In this document: one piece after another, positions 43,295 through 55,200 of the stretch
Layout: each line of letters opens with the position of its first letter
Numbering within the stretch: the first letter of the stretch is position 1
NCBI GenBank assembly: GCA_011503125.2
Contig: WWBZ02000001.1
Location: forward strand, 1,798,001 to 1,862,000
Direction: 5' to 3'
DNA: 64,000 bases
Source: Botryosphaeria dothidea
Lineage: Eukaryota > Ascomycota > Dothideomycetes > Botryosphaeriales > Botryosphaeriaceae
Program-made: the position numbers and the translations under genes
Notes under the pieces: model-generated
Told to the model about the DNA's origin: nothing
What the model saw: only the letters and a program-made list of their open reading frames with translations
Databases searched by the model: none

Positions 43295-45321
43295 ATGCCT
43301 GGCTCGAAACCTTGGCCCGAAGTCCCTGTGGGCAATGCGGACCATACGCAGGCGGCAGTGGTTATCATCGGGGCCGGCATTTCCGGAATGTGCATGGCAA
43401 TCGACCTGCTGAAGCGAAACAAGTTCCAGAATTTCATAATCTTGGAAAGATCGAGTGGTGTTGGAGGTATTCATTTCAACTTCATTGATCTTATGGTCTC
43501 TTGCGCTAACGGGTGCTATTGAAGGCACATGGTAAGCCAGTTGATCATCAAGATGAACCAGGAAGAATGCTCATTTTCCATTGCTAAAGGCTCGACAACA
43601 AATACCCTGGGTGTTGCTGTGATGGTAGGTCCAGCAGGCTTCGCATCAAACGGTAATGAAAGAGACCGGTACTGACCTGGTTGTCGCAGTATGGAGTCTT
43701 CTGTACTCTTATTCCTTCGAGCAAAATCCGGACTGGACCCGGATGTACCCGGGACAGGAAGAGATTCTCGTAAGACCGCCGAAGTCTCATCTCTTGCAGC
43801 ACTACCATCCAAGCTTACCAATTATTCTTCGACAGGAATATCTTCAAGGCGTCGCGCAAAAGTACAACCTCTACAAACACATCCGCTTCAATACGGCCGT
43901 CGAGGAAGCCCGCTGGGATGACGTGGAGAAGAAATGGAAGACCTCTGTCCGCGTTGTCGGCGGCAAGGAAGCTGAATTTGCGGACAACTATACCATCAGT
44001 TCCGACTTTCTGGTCTCCGCGGTCGGCCAGTTGAACGTGCCGCAATACCCGAAAATTCCGGGAATCGATGACTTCAAAGGAAAGAAGATGCACTCGGCGC
44101 GGTGGGACTGGAGCTATGGGCTGGAAGGGAAGCGGATTGCAGTGATTGGAAACGGTGAGTGTGCATTTCACCAAAGAAAAAATCGAGTGCAGTACTCACA
44201 CATAACCAGGTGCCTCTGCCGTTCAGATCATCCCTGAGATAGCCAAGGTCGCCTCGCAAGCCACCATCTACCAACGGCAAGCCAACTGGGTAATCCCTCG
44301 CCTCGACGCGCCCGTCTCCAAGCTCACGCGGCTGGCGTACCGCTACTTCCCGCCGCTGCGCTGGCGCACGCGTGCCTCCATGATGGACTACCGCGAGTCC
44401 TTCTACTCGGCCGTCTTCGACCGCGATAGCGAGTTCGCGCAGCTGATCCGCGACCTTTGCCTCGGCAGCATGCGCCAGCACTTCCCCGACCAGCCGGAGA
44501 TGTGGGAGAAGTTGACGCCAAACTACAGCCCCGGGTGCAAGCGCGTCATCATCACCGATGACTACTTCCCTGCGCTTGCGCGGGACAACGTCTCGCTCGA
44601 GACGCGCGCCATCTCGCGTGTCACCGAGAATGGTATCGTGGTCGACGACGGCAACGGCGGGACAGCGAGTGAAGAGTTCGACCTCGTCGTCCTGGCGACG
44701 GGTTTCCGTACCGTGGAGTTTATGCACCCGATCAAGATTACTGGTGCTCGCGGACGGCCGCTCGCAGATGTGTGGAAGCAAGGAGCGCACGCATATTTGG
44801 GCGTCGTGGTCGAGGACCTGCCCAACTTCGGTATGTTCTACGGACCCAACACCAACCTCGGGCACAATTCAATCGTGCTCATGATCGAGGCGCAATCGCG
44901 GTACCTGAACGCGCTGGTCGGCAAGGTGCTCGAGGCGCGGAAAGAAGGCAAGCAGTTGGCGCTGCTACCGAAGACTGAGGTGGTGAGTAAGTTCAACGAG
45001 GACCTGCAGGAAGAACTAGGAAAGAGCTCTTTTGCGGATCCCAAGTGCCAGAGCTGGTACAAGAATGAGGAAGGAAAGATCACGAATAACTGGAGCCAGA
45101 CGGTGGTGAATTATCAGCACAAGTTAGAGAAGGTGCACTGGGACGATTTTGTGACCGAGGGATCGGGAGCGGAGATGGTGGGCAAGAAGGACACGTGGGT
45201 AGGTCGCGTGGTTGAGGAGACGTTGGTGAGCAACACAACGCTGGCTTTGAGTGCGCTGAGCATGCTTGCGGTGGCTGGCGGGGTCCTTGCCAGAGGAAGT
45301 CTGCGGCTCAGGGTTAGATAG
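43295..45321 (+). CDS. Baeyer-Villiger-type flavin monooxygenase
   Basis: FAD/NADPH monooxygenase that inserts oxygen next to a carbonyl or oxidises related substrates. Six exons: 43295-43466, 43525-43531 (7 nt), 43590-43624 (35 nt), 43690-43769, 43836-44154 and 44210-45321; 574 residues, phases consistent throughout. Motifs are VVIIGAGISGMCMAIDLL (FAD Rossmann), GGTWLDNKYPGCCCD (type I BVMO fingerprint GGxWxxxxYPGxxxD, assembled from exons 1-3), FKGKKMHSARWDW (second fingerprint FxGxxxHxxxW, with Asp in place of the usual Pro), VIGNGASAVQI (NADPH Rossmann) and LVVLATGF. The C terminus has a hydrophobic segment (LALSALSMLAVAGGVLARG), a likely tail anchor. Substrate unknown. Confidence 0.9.
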
Positions 45322-45778
45322 ATTTGGGGTGGATGATGGCAGCTTTTTTCCGTCTGGCGTTTCCTGTAATGTAGTCAGACACCGGATCTTTGGTAGGGGT
45401 GATTTTCTTAAGAAGAAATTGAGTAGAATGAGCTCACATGCTTTCTCATGTTTCTCGGTTGGAATTGACGACGTCTTGGAGGTACAGGTGATGAATTGCA
45501 ATGGTGAGGAATGGAAGTGGTGGCCGATGGGCGCCACGGCCCGTCAGATTCACGTCAGCCGAGGACGGACGCGACTCTTGACGTCCGCGTCGCCACAAAC
45601 TCGACCTTGCTCGTCACTTTCTGTGTATTCCAACTATGCGTGCTCTACTGACTTGGCCTGGTTCTATTTCCTTATCTCATTCGTCCAAGACTCATTTACG
45701 ACAGCCCTTGCTTTTCCTTCACCCACCTCGACGAGTCGCAATTTCCTTGTCTTTCTCCGAGCCTTTCCTAACCCCGCA
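45322..45778. other. Spacer between monooxygenase and DNA polymerase X
   Basis: 457 bp. The polymerase frame is open through here but lacks conserved sequence, and the stretch 45600-45778 is a CT-rich leader, so I place the start at 45779. Confidence 0.5.
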
Positions 45779-47818
45779 ATGACATGCTCCTCCCCCCTCT
45801 CCGAAAACATTCCAATCCATAGCTCCCCTCCTCCAAAGGTAGCACCCGTATTGGATCTTAATTCACTGCCTCCAATCTTTGTGCTGCCCACTCACCTCGC
45901 CGTCGACGATCTTCACCAACTGGAAGACAGGCTCACTGATTATGGCGGCCAAGTTACCTACAACATTGATGAGGCCAGATTGGTCATTGGCAAAGTCGGC
46001 ACCAAACGAAGAGCTCTCATGGAACTGCGCGCTCGCCGTCTCTTCACTGACGAAGTGACGCCCGAAACCTCCGCTAAGCCAGTCCCTTTCGAACCTCCGA
46101 AGAAAAGGCGAAAAGTGGAAGGCGCTGAAAATGAAGTAATAGAGATCCTTGATGAGTCTACCACTGACGACGATAGCGGAGAGCAGCCTCAGAGTACCCT
46201 CTCCGCTTCTGAACTTCAAGGCGACACTGTCAAAGTCATTAAGATGGAGTGGCTTGATGACTCTTCAGAAGCCGGCACACTTCTTTCCTTGCGGAGTTAT
46301 CTTGTGTATGAGGGCAAGCCAACCCCCGAAACTCAGTCTCCCAGCACACCTATATCATCACAACGTATACAGTCTCCCGTGATCCAACGGCCTCGATTAT
46401 CCTCTGGTAAAGGCATACTCGAGCGCGCCAAAGCCGACGCCTACCCTGGTGCACCAAGCAGTCAACTAAAATCAAGCCCGTCGCATTATGCTCCCGCAAA
46501 TCGAGGCCCTCGCCGCTTCCGTGACCATTCGCACAACACATCTAGCAAAACCACTCTCCTCCAGCAAACCACCAGCGACTATGAAGGCGAGCCCAGCAGC
46601 GACATGCCGCCTGCTCCAGATTGGGTAACTCGCGGTATCAAATACGCCTGCCAGCGCTCAACACCTGCCGAGTCTCCCAACGCCGCCTTCATCTCCCAGC
46701 TCAAAGCGATCCGCAAAACACGCACTCTCACCGGTGATGAGGTCGGCGTGCGCGCTTATAGCACTTCCATCGCCGCGCTCGCCGCATATCCTTACCACCT
46801 CACCCAACCCAAGGAGATCCTCCGTCTTCCCGGCTGCGGCGCCAAAATTGCGAACCTATGGATCGAGTGGAAGAACCGCGACGAAGGCGCCGTCGCCGCC
46901 GTCTCGGACGCCGACAACGACGAGACGCTTCAGATCCTCCGCACCTTCTACGACATCTGGGGCGTGGGCGCCACTACGGCGCGTGAATTCTTGTTTGAAA
47001 AAGGGTGGCGCGACCTCGACGACGTAGTCGATCACGGCTGGAGCGCGCTCACGCGCGTGCAGCAGATCGGCGTCAAGTACTACGAAGAGTTTCAGCGGGG
47101 AATCCCGCGGCCGGAGGTCGAGCGCATCGCATCCGTCGTGTGCGACCACGCGATTCGCGTGAGGGACGAAGGCGTCGAGGTCGTGCTTGTGGGTGGCTAC
47201 CGCCGCGGCAAGGAGGCGCCCGGCGACGTCGACCTGATCGTCTCGCACCGCGACCTGGACGCCACCGAGAACCTCGTCACCGATCTCGTCGCCAGCCTCG
47301 AGACGGAAGGGTGGATCACGCACACGCTGCTGCTCAGCCTGCACAACTCCCAGCGCGGCCAGAGCGTCCTGCCGTACAAGGCGGCCGCCACCGCCATCGG
47401 ACCAAAAAGCGTCGGCTTCGACACGCTCGATAAGGCGCTCGTTGTATGGCAAGATCCGGAGTGGTTAGGAAAGCAGGAGGGAGATGTTGAAAAAGACCCG
47501 AAGAAGAATGACAAGAAAAATCCGAAACTCCACCGCCGCGTGGACATTATCATCAGCCCCTGGCGCACACTCGGCTGCGCCATCGCCGGCTGGAGCGGTG
47601 GCACGACGTTCCAGCGCGATCTGAGGAGGTACGCTAAGAACGTCAAAGGGTGGAAGTTCGACAGCAGCGGCGTCCGGGACCGCACGACGGGCGAGGTAGT
47701 ACCTTTGGAGGGGCCAGAAGGTGTGGGTGAGGGACTGGGCTGGGAGAATGCGGAAAAGAAGGTCTTCGAGGGGATGGGCCTGCCGTGGTTCAGGCCGGAG
47801 GAGAGATGTACGGGTTGA
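45779..47818 (+). CDS. Family X DNA polymerase (Pol4/lambda type) with BRCT domain
   Basis: Gap-filling polymerase for base-excision repair and non-homologous end joining. Single exon, 679 residues from ATG 45779 (MTCSSPLSENIPIHSS). The N-terminal BRCT-like region spans about 30-190 (IFVLPTHLAVDDLHQLEDRL ... VIKMEWLDDSSEAG). Between its halves is PPKKRRKVEG (near 105-114), a near-copy of the classical SV40-type nuclear signal. A Ser/Pro linker follows. The helix-hairpin-helix and fingers contain QPKEILRLPGCGAKIANLW and FYDIWGVGATTAREF. The catalytic centre is VVLVGGYRRGKEAPGDVDLIV (about 461-481) with the GDVD aspartates, and RVDIIISPW with the third Asp near 587. The end carries GGTTFQRDLRRYAKN and KFDSSGV, typical of fungal Pol4. 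It should act in the nucleus. Confidence 0.92.
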   Translation: MTCSSPLSENIPIHSSPPPKVAPVLDLNSLPPIFVLPTHLAVDDLHQLEDRLTDYGGQVTYNIDEARLVIGKVGTKRRALMELRARRLFTDEVTPETSAKPVPFEPPKKRRKVEGAENEVIEILDESTTDDDSGEQPQSTLSASELQGDTVKVIKMEWLDDSSEAGTLLSLRSYLVYEGKPTPETQSPSTPISSQRIQSPVIQRPRLSSGKGILERAKADAYPGAPSSQLKSSPSHYAPANRGPRRFRDHSHNTSSKTTLLQQTTSDYEGEPSSDMPPAPDWVTRGIKYACQRSTPAESPNAAFISQLKAIRKTRTLTGDEVGVRAYSTSIAALAAYPYHLTQPKEILRLPGCGAKIANLWIEWKNRDEGAVAAVSDADNDETLQILRTFYDIWGVGATTAREFLFEKGWRDLDDVVDHGWSALTRVQQIGVKYYEEFQRGIPRPEVERIASVVCDHAIRVRDEGVEVVLVGGYRRGKEAPGDVDLIVSHRDLDATENLVTDLVASLETEGWITHTLLLSLHNSQRGQSVLPYKAAATAIGPKSVGFDTLDKALVVWQDPEWLGKQEGDVEKDPKKNDKKNPKLHRRVDIIISPWRTLGCAIAGWSGGTTFQRDLRRYAKNVKGWKFDSSGVRDRTTGEVVPLEGPEGVGEGLGWENAEKKVFEGMGLPWFRPEERCTG

Positions 47819-48297
47819 GATCTGGGAGCTCAAAGAGAGGGGAAAGGGTGGGTTGGATGGACTAATCATGGGAGGTGTCGGGGTGTATTGGCTTTTCATC
47901 GTTTGAGCTAGAGTTGGGATACACGATACCAGTCGGTTCTCAATTATTTTTTCTTTTTGGCATGTTCAGATAAGAATCTTGCTGCGGGAGGTCGAGATCC
48001 TTGGATTGAAGTTATAGTTCTGAGAGAGTAAAGAGTGGTGAGCTGCTTTGAATGCACTCACCGAATACTGGGGGTGAATAGAGGTATAACCTGCTCAACC
48101 GCAGATTGCTTGTGATTGGTGAGTAAAACTGTCCTGCATCGTTCTGAGGTTGGTCATCATCATTCACTGGACTTCCGCGTTTCTTCCCCAACACCTCCAG
48201 ATAAAGCCAGATCCCATGCAAAGTTCAATGCATCATCAACATGGTATATCGACCCCTATTGCCAGCCGTGGTCAGCGCACAGCCAATCTCCATCTTT
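47819..48297. other. Convergent 3' region
   Basis: 479 bp between converging genes; a T-rich run at 47945-47959 may belong to a poly(A) region. No gene seen. Confidence 0.5.
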
Positions 48298-49944
48298 TCA
48301 TCTGTACCGTTGAAACACCGCCTCCTCATCGAACCTGTCATTCACGAGCCGCAGCACCTCCGGATCGTAGAGATCCTCTGGCCGCTTGTCACCCTTCAGC
48401 ACCTCCTTCTCATGCTTCTGAGCCTCCTCCTTGGTCATCAGCACCAAGTCAGTCAGCTTCAGCAACGAGCTCTTCTGTCCCTGGAACCGGTCATCCAGCA
48501 GCTTCCCCTCCGGCCTCCTCCACCGCACGAGCGCCAACCGCGTCGACAGGCCCGTCACCACGCTCTTCCCCCTCCAGACCTCCTCGAGCAAGTAACCCAC
48601 GTCGTCCTGGCTTACCGGGATGCGCAGGCCCACCGCGTCGAATCCCATATGCCTCGCCAGCCTCTCCTCCGAGCCCTGCAGAGCCCCGAGAACGCCATCG
48701 TACAGCTTCTCCCTGCCCTTGCTGGGCAGGTACTCGTGCGGATAGCCCGTGATCTCCAAGATGACGTGATTCGCAACACTCAAGCCGAAAATGGCCGGCA
48801 TGGTGCCCAGGACGGGCAGGATCCTGACGCGGAAGTCGGGCAGCACGCCCAGCTCGCCGACGCTGCCCTTCTTGAACTCGTCCTCGGGCAGCGGCAGCAG
48901 CTGCGCCTTGCCCGGAGCCGTCTTCTCGGTCGAGAAGACGACGGGGATCCCCTCCTTGATGCCCAGCATGCGCAGCCGGCGGCGCGTCGACCGCGACAGC
49001 GGGTCCTCGGCCGACGCCGAGATGTCGCCCACGAAGACGCGGGTGGGGTCGCTCTTGCAGCCGGCGCCCATGGACGAGACGACGGGGATGCCGGCGCGGT
49101 GGCAGTACGCTAGCAGCGCGATCTTGCTGTCGATGTTGTCGATGGCGTCGATGACGAAGTCGGGCGCCTGGCCGTCGAGGGCGGCCAGCTGGCGTGGCGC
49201 GGCGGCCTCGCTGAACAGCTCGTTGCGGCAGTCGAAGCGCGTCCACGGGCACACCTGCTCGAGGCGCTTGCGGATGGCGTGCACCTTCGGCGTGCCCACG
49301 TCCGCCAGCGTCGCGACCGCGTGCCGGTTCAGCGACGACAGCGTCACCTGGTCGAAGTCGACCAGCCGCAGCTTCGACACGCCCGAGCGCGTCAGCGTCG
49401 CGACCGCGTGCGAGCCCACGCCGCCGCAGCCCACGACGATGACGAAGGCCGACCGCAGCTTCGCCAGGCCCTCGTCCGTCAGGAAGACGCGGTTGCGCGC
49501 CAGTTGTTCGAGTATGAGATCTAAACATATGCGCCGCCGCCGGTCAGTGAGGTGTCCGGGGGCGACATGTGGAGTGCAAAGGGCGGAGAGTCGTACCGTC
49601 GTCATAATCTCCGGATCGTGCCCGGATGGCTAGAGCAACACTTCGTTCGTCCTCCTTACTGGGTGCGAAGACATGTTCCGATGCCGCGCCGTATTCTGTG
49701 AGCTTCACTTCGTCAGGCAGTGCTTCAGGACGCACAATTGGCATGGTGTGGCGTGGAATACTCTTGTTCTTGGATGGGTTTGGCCCGGGTCCGGAATATG
49801 CGATTTCACGCTCTCGACCTTATACTTCCTCCGCGCCGCCTGATATCCAAGGACCAAGCTGGCGGCGAGAGCGCCCGACGCAACGGCGGTGGCAGCGAGC
49901 TGCGCATTATGTGAGGAAGATGTCCTCGAGATCCAGGAAGACAT
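48298..49944 (-). CDS. tcd1: tRNA threonylcarbamoyladenosine dehydratase (TcdA/Tcd1 family)
   Basis: E1-like ATP-dependent enzyme that cyclises t6A37 to ct6A in ANN-decoding tRNAs; yeast Tcd1/Tcd2 sit on the mitochondrial outer membrane. Three exons: 49944-49762, 49702-49597 and 49520-48298; 503 residues. Exon 1 encodes an N-terminal membrane anchor (AAGA-type stretch LAATAVASGALAASLVLGY, about 15-33). Core motifs are LILEQLARNRVFLTDEGL, FVIVVGCGGVGSHAVATL (nucleotide binding), RLVDFDQVTLSSLNRHAVAT, DAIDNIDSKIALL and VVSSMGAGCKSDPTRV. Intron 1 (59 nt, GTATTC to GTGAAG) is the least certain: it restores the family-like order HIPD...LTEYGAAS, has a CTGAC branch site and ends in AAG. Exon 2 to 3 junction gives GDYDD-D-LILEQ. 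An open frame reading into intron 2 from 49605 is not the true start. Confidence 0.88.
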
Positions 49945-50752
49945 CCTGCGCGAACACCTGTTTCAGCGGAGCGGCGTGGGTAGGTCAATGGAGCATAGTT
50001 GAACGGGCAGAGGCAGGGTGTTGAGGTGAGAGAGTTGGGCCGAGCGGCTGCACCAGAAAAATGCCGTCATTCGGCGCACGACCCATGTGTCTTCTCACAA
50101 CCGCAAATTACAGCGAATCACACTTGATTTGTTCAAGAGATCAAACTTCTTGATTCATTTTGACAGTTCAATTATTTTCTCCGCCTGTGCCCTGATCGTG
50201 CCGGAGCAAAGCCTTACTCCATCCAATCTCGGCCGTATGCTCCTGTTTCTTTTCCCGCTGCATACCGTACTTTCCGCCAAAATCATGCCATGTTGCCAAA
50301 TTGAGCAACCCTTCGGAACTATTACTTCCACACTGTTCTCCACTGCTCTCGCCCTGTTTTCCCCCGCAAGCCTCCCTCAAATTATGTACTTTGCTGTATT
50401 CAGCAAGGAAGAAGTCTATGGTACAGAATGATAGAATTACCAAATGCTTCCAGTGAAAATCCTGGATCATTGGTCTGGTCGGTGTTTTCGGACATCCAGG
50501 AGGTGAAAATTCGTATCGTCACGTTGCTGACAAAAAGGAAATTATACACCGAAACGCCAATGCTAATGAGTCGTCAAACCACGAAAAGTGAGGGTATCGA
50601 GGCGCAAGAGAAAGGGGCTCGTCGTTTGGAGTGCCCTCGAGGCCCCGTCTACCACGAGTCACGCGAGCTACGCGCCTCTGGGGGATCGGGATTACGGACC
50701 TGTGATGGCACTACTGTTATCATGGATGTTCTCTTTGACGGGGAATGTCATG
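49945..50752. other. Intergenic between two minus-strand genes
   Basis: 808 bp: promoter of the dehydratase gene and 3' UTR of the WSC gene. No further element recognised. Confidence 0.5.
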
Positions 50753-52252
50753 TTAGCCACTTACGTTCAACGTCCTGGTGTAGTCGCGGTTGTCCTCGAT
50801 GGAGACGATACTGGCGTGACTGCCATTATCCAGGTTCATGAACGGCTGGGGGTTCAAACGCTGGTCGTGGAAGAGCGGACGACTGTTGCGGCGTTCGGAG
50901 ATCGGCGTGATCGTATCTGACGGGTCGGAGCTGTGGCGAGTGGTGTTGATCGGCGGCAGAGTAGCGGTGTAGTCCTTCTCTCCAGACCTAAGCAGGCCGG
51001 TCCTGCTTAGAGTGCTCACGTTCCTCTGCGGAGTCACACCTCCCGCTGATCCTCCCTCGGCATCACGCCCCTCCTGCTCCTGCTTGCGTCGCATACGCAG
51101 GAGGAACCAAACTACGCCTCCCGCGATGAGAGCGAGGCCTGCGAGACCTCCAATTACGGCACCGGCAATCTGGCCACCAGACGCTGAGGAACGCTTGGAT
51201 CCAGAGTCAGATTCAGCGGTAGCTGGGACCGACGTCACGGTTTGGGTGACGACAGAGCCACCAACGGTAACAACAGTGACCTGCGTGGTGGGAGTTGAAG
51301 TTTTAGTCGAGGATGAAGTGGACTCCTCCGAGGAAGTTGATGAGGATGAAGTCGTAGCCGCGGCACTCGAGGAAGTGGACGACTCGGACGAGGATGTGGA
51401 TGTGGATGACGTTGAAGCCTTCTGCAGAAAAATCGTTAACATCAAATGGCATGCAATCAGGGGTCAGTGTGATTGTGAGGGGGATAAAGGATGCCTCATA
51501 CAGCCGTGATGTAGGAAACAACCACCGATGCCGACTGGGTCACTGTCTGGACAACAGTTGCCGTGTCAGGATCTTTCGTGGTTGCCTGAGCAGAGCTAGG
51601 CATGGCAGCGGAACTCTACGTCAGGAAAGTTAAATGACGTTCTTGATGAAGCGTCGAAGAGAAGAAGCGAAATGAATAATCCATCAAAGTCATGCTCAAA
51701 AGGGCTTCAAGGCAAAGGCATACCCATCCCCGTAGTGACGAGGACTAGCAGCCTACAAAAGAAAATCTGCTTGCGCATGCGCTACAAACTTACCGTGCTT
51801 GTCGGAGACTTCGTTGAAGTACTCGAGGCGGTAGATACACCTTTAGTTCCGGAAGCGGCCAAGTCCAACTTGATGTAGCCATACAGGTTGTCGTCCGAGT
51901 TTCCACAGCTTTCATAACCATAACCCGGGCAGACGGTATCGCAGTTGCTGACGTCCTGCTGGTCAGCCGGTGCGTAATTGGAGCACCAGCAGTTCTTGCC
52001 CTGCACGATGGCGTATGCATAATCAGAGTTGCACTCGTCATGACAATGGCCGTTGGACTGGAAAGTGTAGGTGTCTAAGACGATGTCAGTATTATCCGAA
52101 GCAACATGAACGAGGCGAGAAAGCATACCTTGGAGGTTGTCGGAGCCAGTGTTCTGGCTTGAGCAGTATGTTTGCGTAAGGGCGCTGACGTAGGTGATGA
52201 TGGTCAGGAGCGACAGCGATAGCTGCGCGAGATTGGGTTGATGAGGATTCAT
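50753..52252 (-). CDS. WSC-domain cell-wall stress sensor
   Basis: Type I membrane mechanosensor of the cell-wall-integrity pathway, signalling through Rom2/Rho1 in yeasts. Four exons: 52252-52129, 52074-51794, 51615-51502 and 51421-50753; 395 residues. A signal peptide (about 1-25) is followed by the WSC domain with eight Cys (YCSSQNTGSDNLQ|DTYTFQS, GHCHDECNSDYAYAIV, NCWCSNY, NCDTVCPG, ESCGNSDDN). Next come a long Ser/Thr-rich stem (about 125-235, predicted heavily mannosylated) and a single membrane helix (AGAVIGGLAGLALIAGGVVWFLL). The cytoplasmic tail is about 120 residues, starts with basic RMRRKQEQE and ends DYTRTLNVSG. Intron 2 is long (178 nt) and could hide a short extra exon; this affects only the Ser-rich stem. 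Confidence 0.87.
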
Positions 52253-55200
52253 TTTGACTGGTGGCTGCAACTGCTAGTGGAAGCGAGCGTATTTTGAGAT
52301 CGCAGGCGCGCCAGACGTCCGGCTGGGCCCGCGTGCGCAACAACCGACTATCTGTCAGGCAGGTGACTAGAACGTTCGTGTGTCCGTGCCGCGGTGGTGA
52401 TACTTCGGACGATCGGCAGTGGCTGGGAATCGGCAGCACCCGCGGCGCTTGCGAGAAAGCGGTATCCGGAGAAGCGATTGGCAGTGGATGCTGCTCGCAG
52501 ACAAAGCTGATACCAATGGAGGTGGCACGAGGAAAGCGAGGCTTGCGACCAGCTCGGGACCAAAGGTGGGCGGATGGGCGAGGCGATCGACGCGTACGCG
52601 AAGGAGCTCCGACTCAGTAAAGAGATAGAGCTTCAGCGAGGGTTAGCATTGTCGATGCGCGCGTCGCAGAGAAAGAGTGAGCGGCGGGAGAGGCGCGGGG
52701 AGAGATGCGCGTGGAGAGCTCGAGATGCTTGAGAGGTTGGAGTTGAAGGTGTGGAGGATTGGTGTTTGGGAAGAGTCGGCGGCGGGAGGGCGTTTCCATA
52801 GGCTAGCTCGGGCCACTCTGCATGCAGCAGCAAGCGCTTGGCCGGAAGCGAGGCTAGCAAGCACAAGCACAAATGCACCAGGCCTTGAATGGAAGCGCTC
52901 CAACCCGCGGCTCGCGGAATAAAAAAATACGAGTACGCACCGTCGAACGCTAAATGACTCTTCCGGGATGCTGAAGATCCGACTATTCCGCACGAAGGGA
53001 CGAGATAGCGGGCGAAGCAATGTCACGGCGACGACGAGGGCGTGCCGTGTTGCTGACTGTGAGGCTTGCTGGAGTGCGCGAATCGAGGGTGCAGCGGCGC
53101 AGTGCTGATATCATGACACGAGGAAAGGAGGGCGACCGCAGCGGGGGGCGAGCAGCGTGCGGTCGTGAGCGAGGGAGCGGCTGCAGCGATAGCGGCGTCG
53201 ATGCGGCCGCTTGAGGAGTCTCTGCCCGGGGCGCTGGGCGGGCAGCCGGCGCGCAGTGTGGGTGGAGAGGTGGAGCTGGGGTTGAAACGAGCGTCGGGGA
53301 CAAACAAAGAGAACAACGAAGGTGGAGAAGGCGCAACTGCGCTTCGAGCACGACGAGCAATCGACACAAGGTGGTTAGGTTGGAGTGAAGACTGAGCTTC
53401 GCGCGCGAGAAGGGGGCCTGCGGGAGAGTAGTCAGCACTCGCGGTCGACTCGCTGGGCAGAATCCAAGATGCTGGCCGCAAGTTGGCTGCCGATCATACG
53501 CGCGATCTGCCACTTGCGCAAAACGATGGCCCGTCCACCGCACGCGTAGCCCTCTAACCCCAATCGCCTCGCTATTGCTCGCCCGGCTTGCAGCAGAGTG
53601 CCGCCCGCCGCCAGCAAGCGCTCCCAACCGGCCTGAGAAAGCGCAGCCCCGCTCCAAAGGGCGCTTCCTCTCCATCACGAGCACCACCATAATCCTCCAC
53701 GATGCCGCTCGGCGTGGGTACAATCAGGCCTCCTCCCCGCCCTTCCCGCGGTGGCAAACTGCCCATGCTAATTCCGTCCACTCACGGCACGCGTGGCCGT
53801 CCCCGATGCAGAAATGCCTTCTCCTGACCCGCCCGCATTGGGCTGCTCGCCAGCCACGCCAATGCTACCACCAAGCCGCTGCCAGCTGGGCCAGGGCTCC
53901 CCTCGCAACGGCCAGCCTATAGCTGAAGGCGGTCGGGCGACGCTGTCCGCTGTCTCTTCCTAGCCAAACGGCGGTGGCGGCGCCGCTCGAGCTCCGCGCG
54001 GCTCTACCGCTGCTGGTGTCCGCTCTGCCAAGCCGATACCGCTGCGTCACTGCATCACAGGCTTCGAGCGAGCGTCCGTCCGCGCAAACGGCCGCAGCAG
54101 CGGTTGCGTCGCCAACTTCGCACTTGGAGAATCCCGCGCCGCCGACAACAATAATGACAACAGCAGCATGCCATCGTACGATCGAGAAGGACAGAGAAAC
54201 GCGCACTGGCCCCGCTATTAAAAGCCATCAGGCCGGCCTTTCTTCTGCCTACGTGTATCTCCTGTCATGTCTCGGACGTACAGCTGCAATTGCTCGCTTC
54301 TGCTGGCCGGCGCACGGATATCCGTCCTTGCGCCTCTGGGCCTCTCTCCGCGACTCATGCGTGGCTGATGATGACTTCAAGCCTTCAATTGCACAGCCTC
54401 TAGCAGCACGTCCGTGAAATGAGGATTGTCCGATTTTCAGGGGACTGACAAGCCCCGGCGCCTCATCCAGCGACACCAAAACCCACATCGCGTCACTCAT
54501 CAGCCAGTCAGGGCGCAGCATCCAGCCGTAGTGCCATCCACGACGCCAACCACTTGGTTTTTCTGAGGCTTCGAGATCCTCCTGAGATCTGTGCACCGCG
54601 GGAATGATGACAGGATTGCTGGTCTCTCTTTGCCAAATTTCGTAGTCTTCCACGCCTGCGGCGTCGGGGTGTCATCTCAGATCCACCCTTCCGTCTTCTG
54701 CCAGGTGGGCTGGGATGCACCAAGTAGCAACTATGGCTGAACTCACGTTCTAGTTTTCTTGTTCTCTGTATCTCCACCTGCGTTGTGCTCTCCGCTGCTG
54801 CTTGTTCGCCCGCCCCGCCGGCGATTTGTCAAAAAAGTTTCATACTGAGACCCCTGGCTACCAGCCGCGCGGAGGTGACCAGTTCGTGCCAGCGCGACCA
54901 CCGCAACGCTGTGGGCAGGTTCGACATCAATGGTTGGCTCTCGCAATCAATTGCGACGAGGTGATCTGCGTGGGCAGGTCCTTGCATCGTCAGTCGTTGA
55001 TCACGGTTGCACGCGGGTGAGCTGCAAAGCGGCCATGCGACGTTCCCCGCTTTCTGTCCCATCCGCGCGGCAACAAGTCCTTTCCAGCATCGTGGGACGG
55101 GATTTGCTTTGTTGGTCAGTGTTGAATTTGGTAAAAGGGAAGGTGTTGTTAAAGTTTCTTCTGTCCCCCGACCCGTTCCTCGCAGCAACGCAGTCGCCAG

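Noticed and set aside
48241..49633. Plus-strand open frames of 200-290 codons over the dehydratase gene
   Set aside because: Antisense shadows of the E1-like coding sequence; compositionally skewed with no motif.
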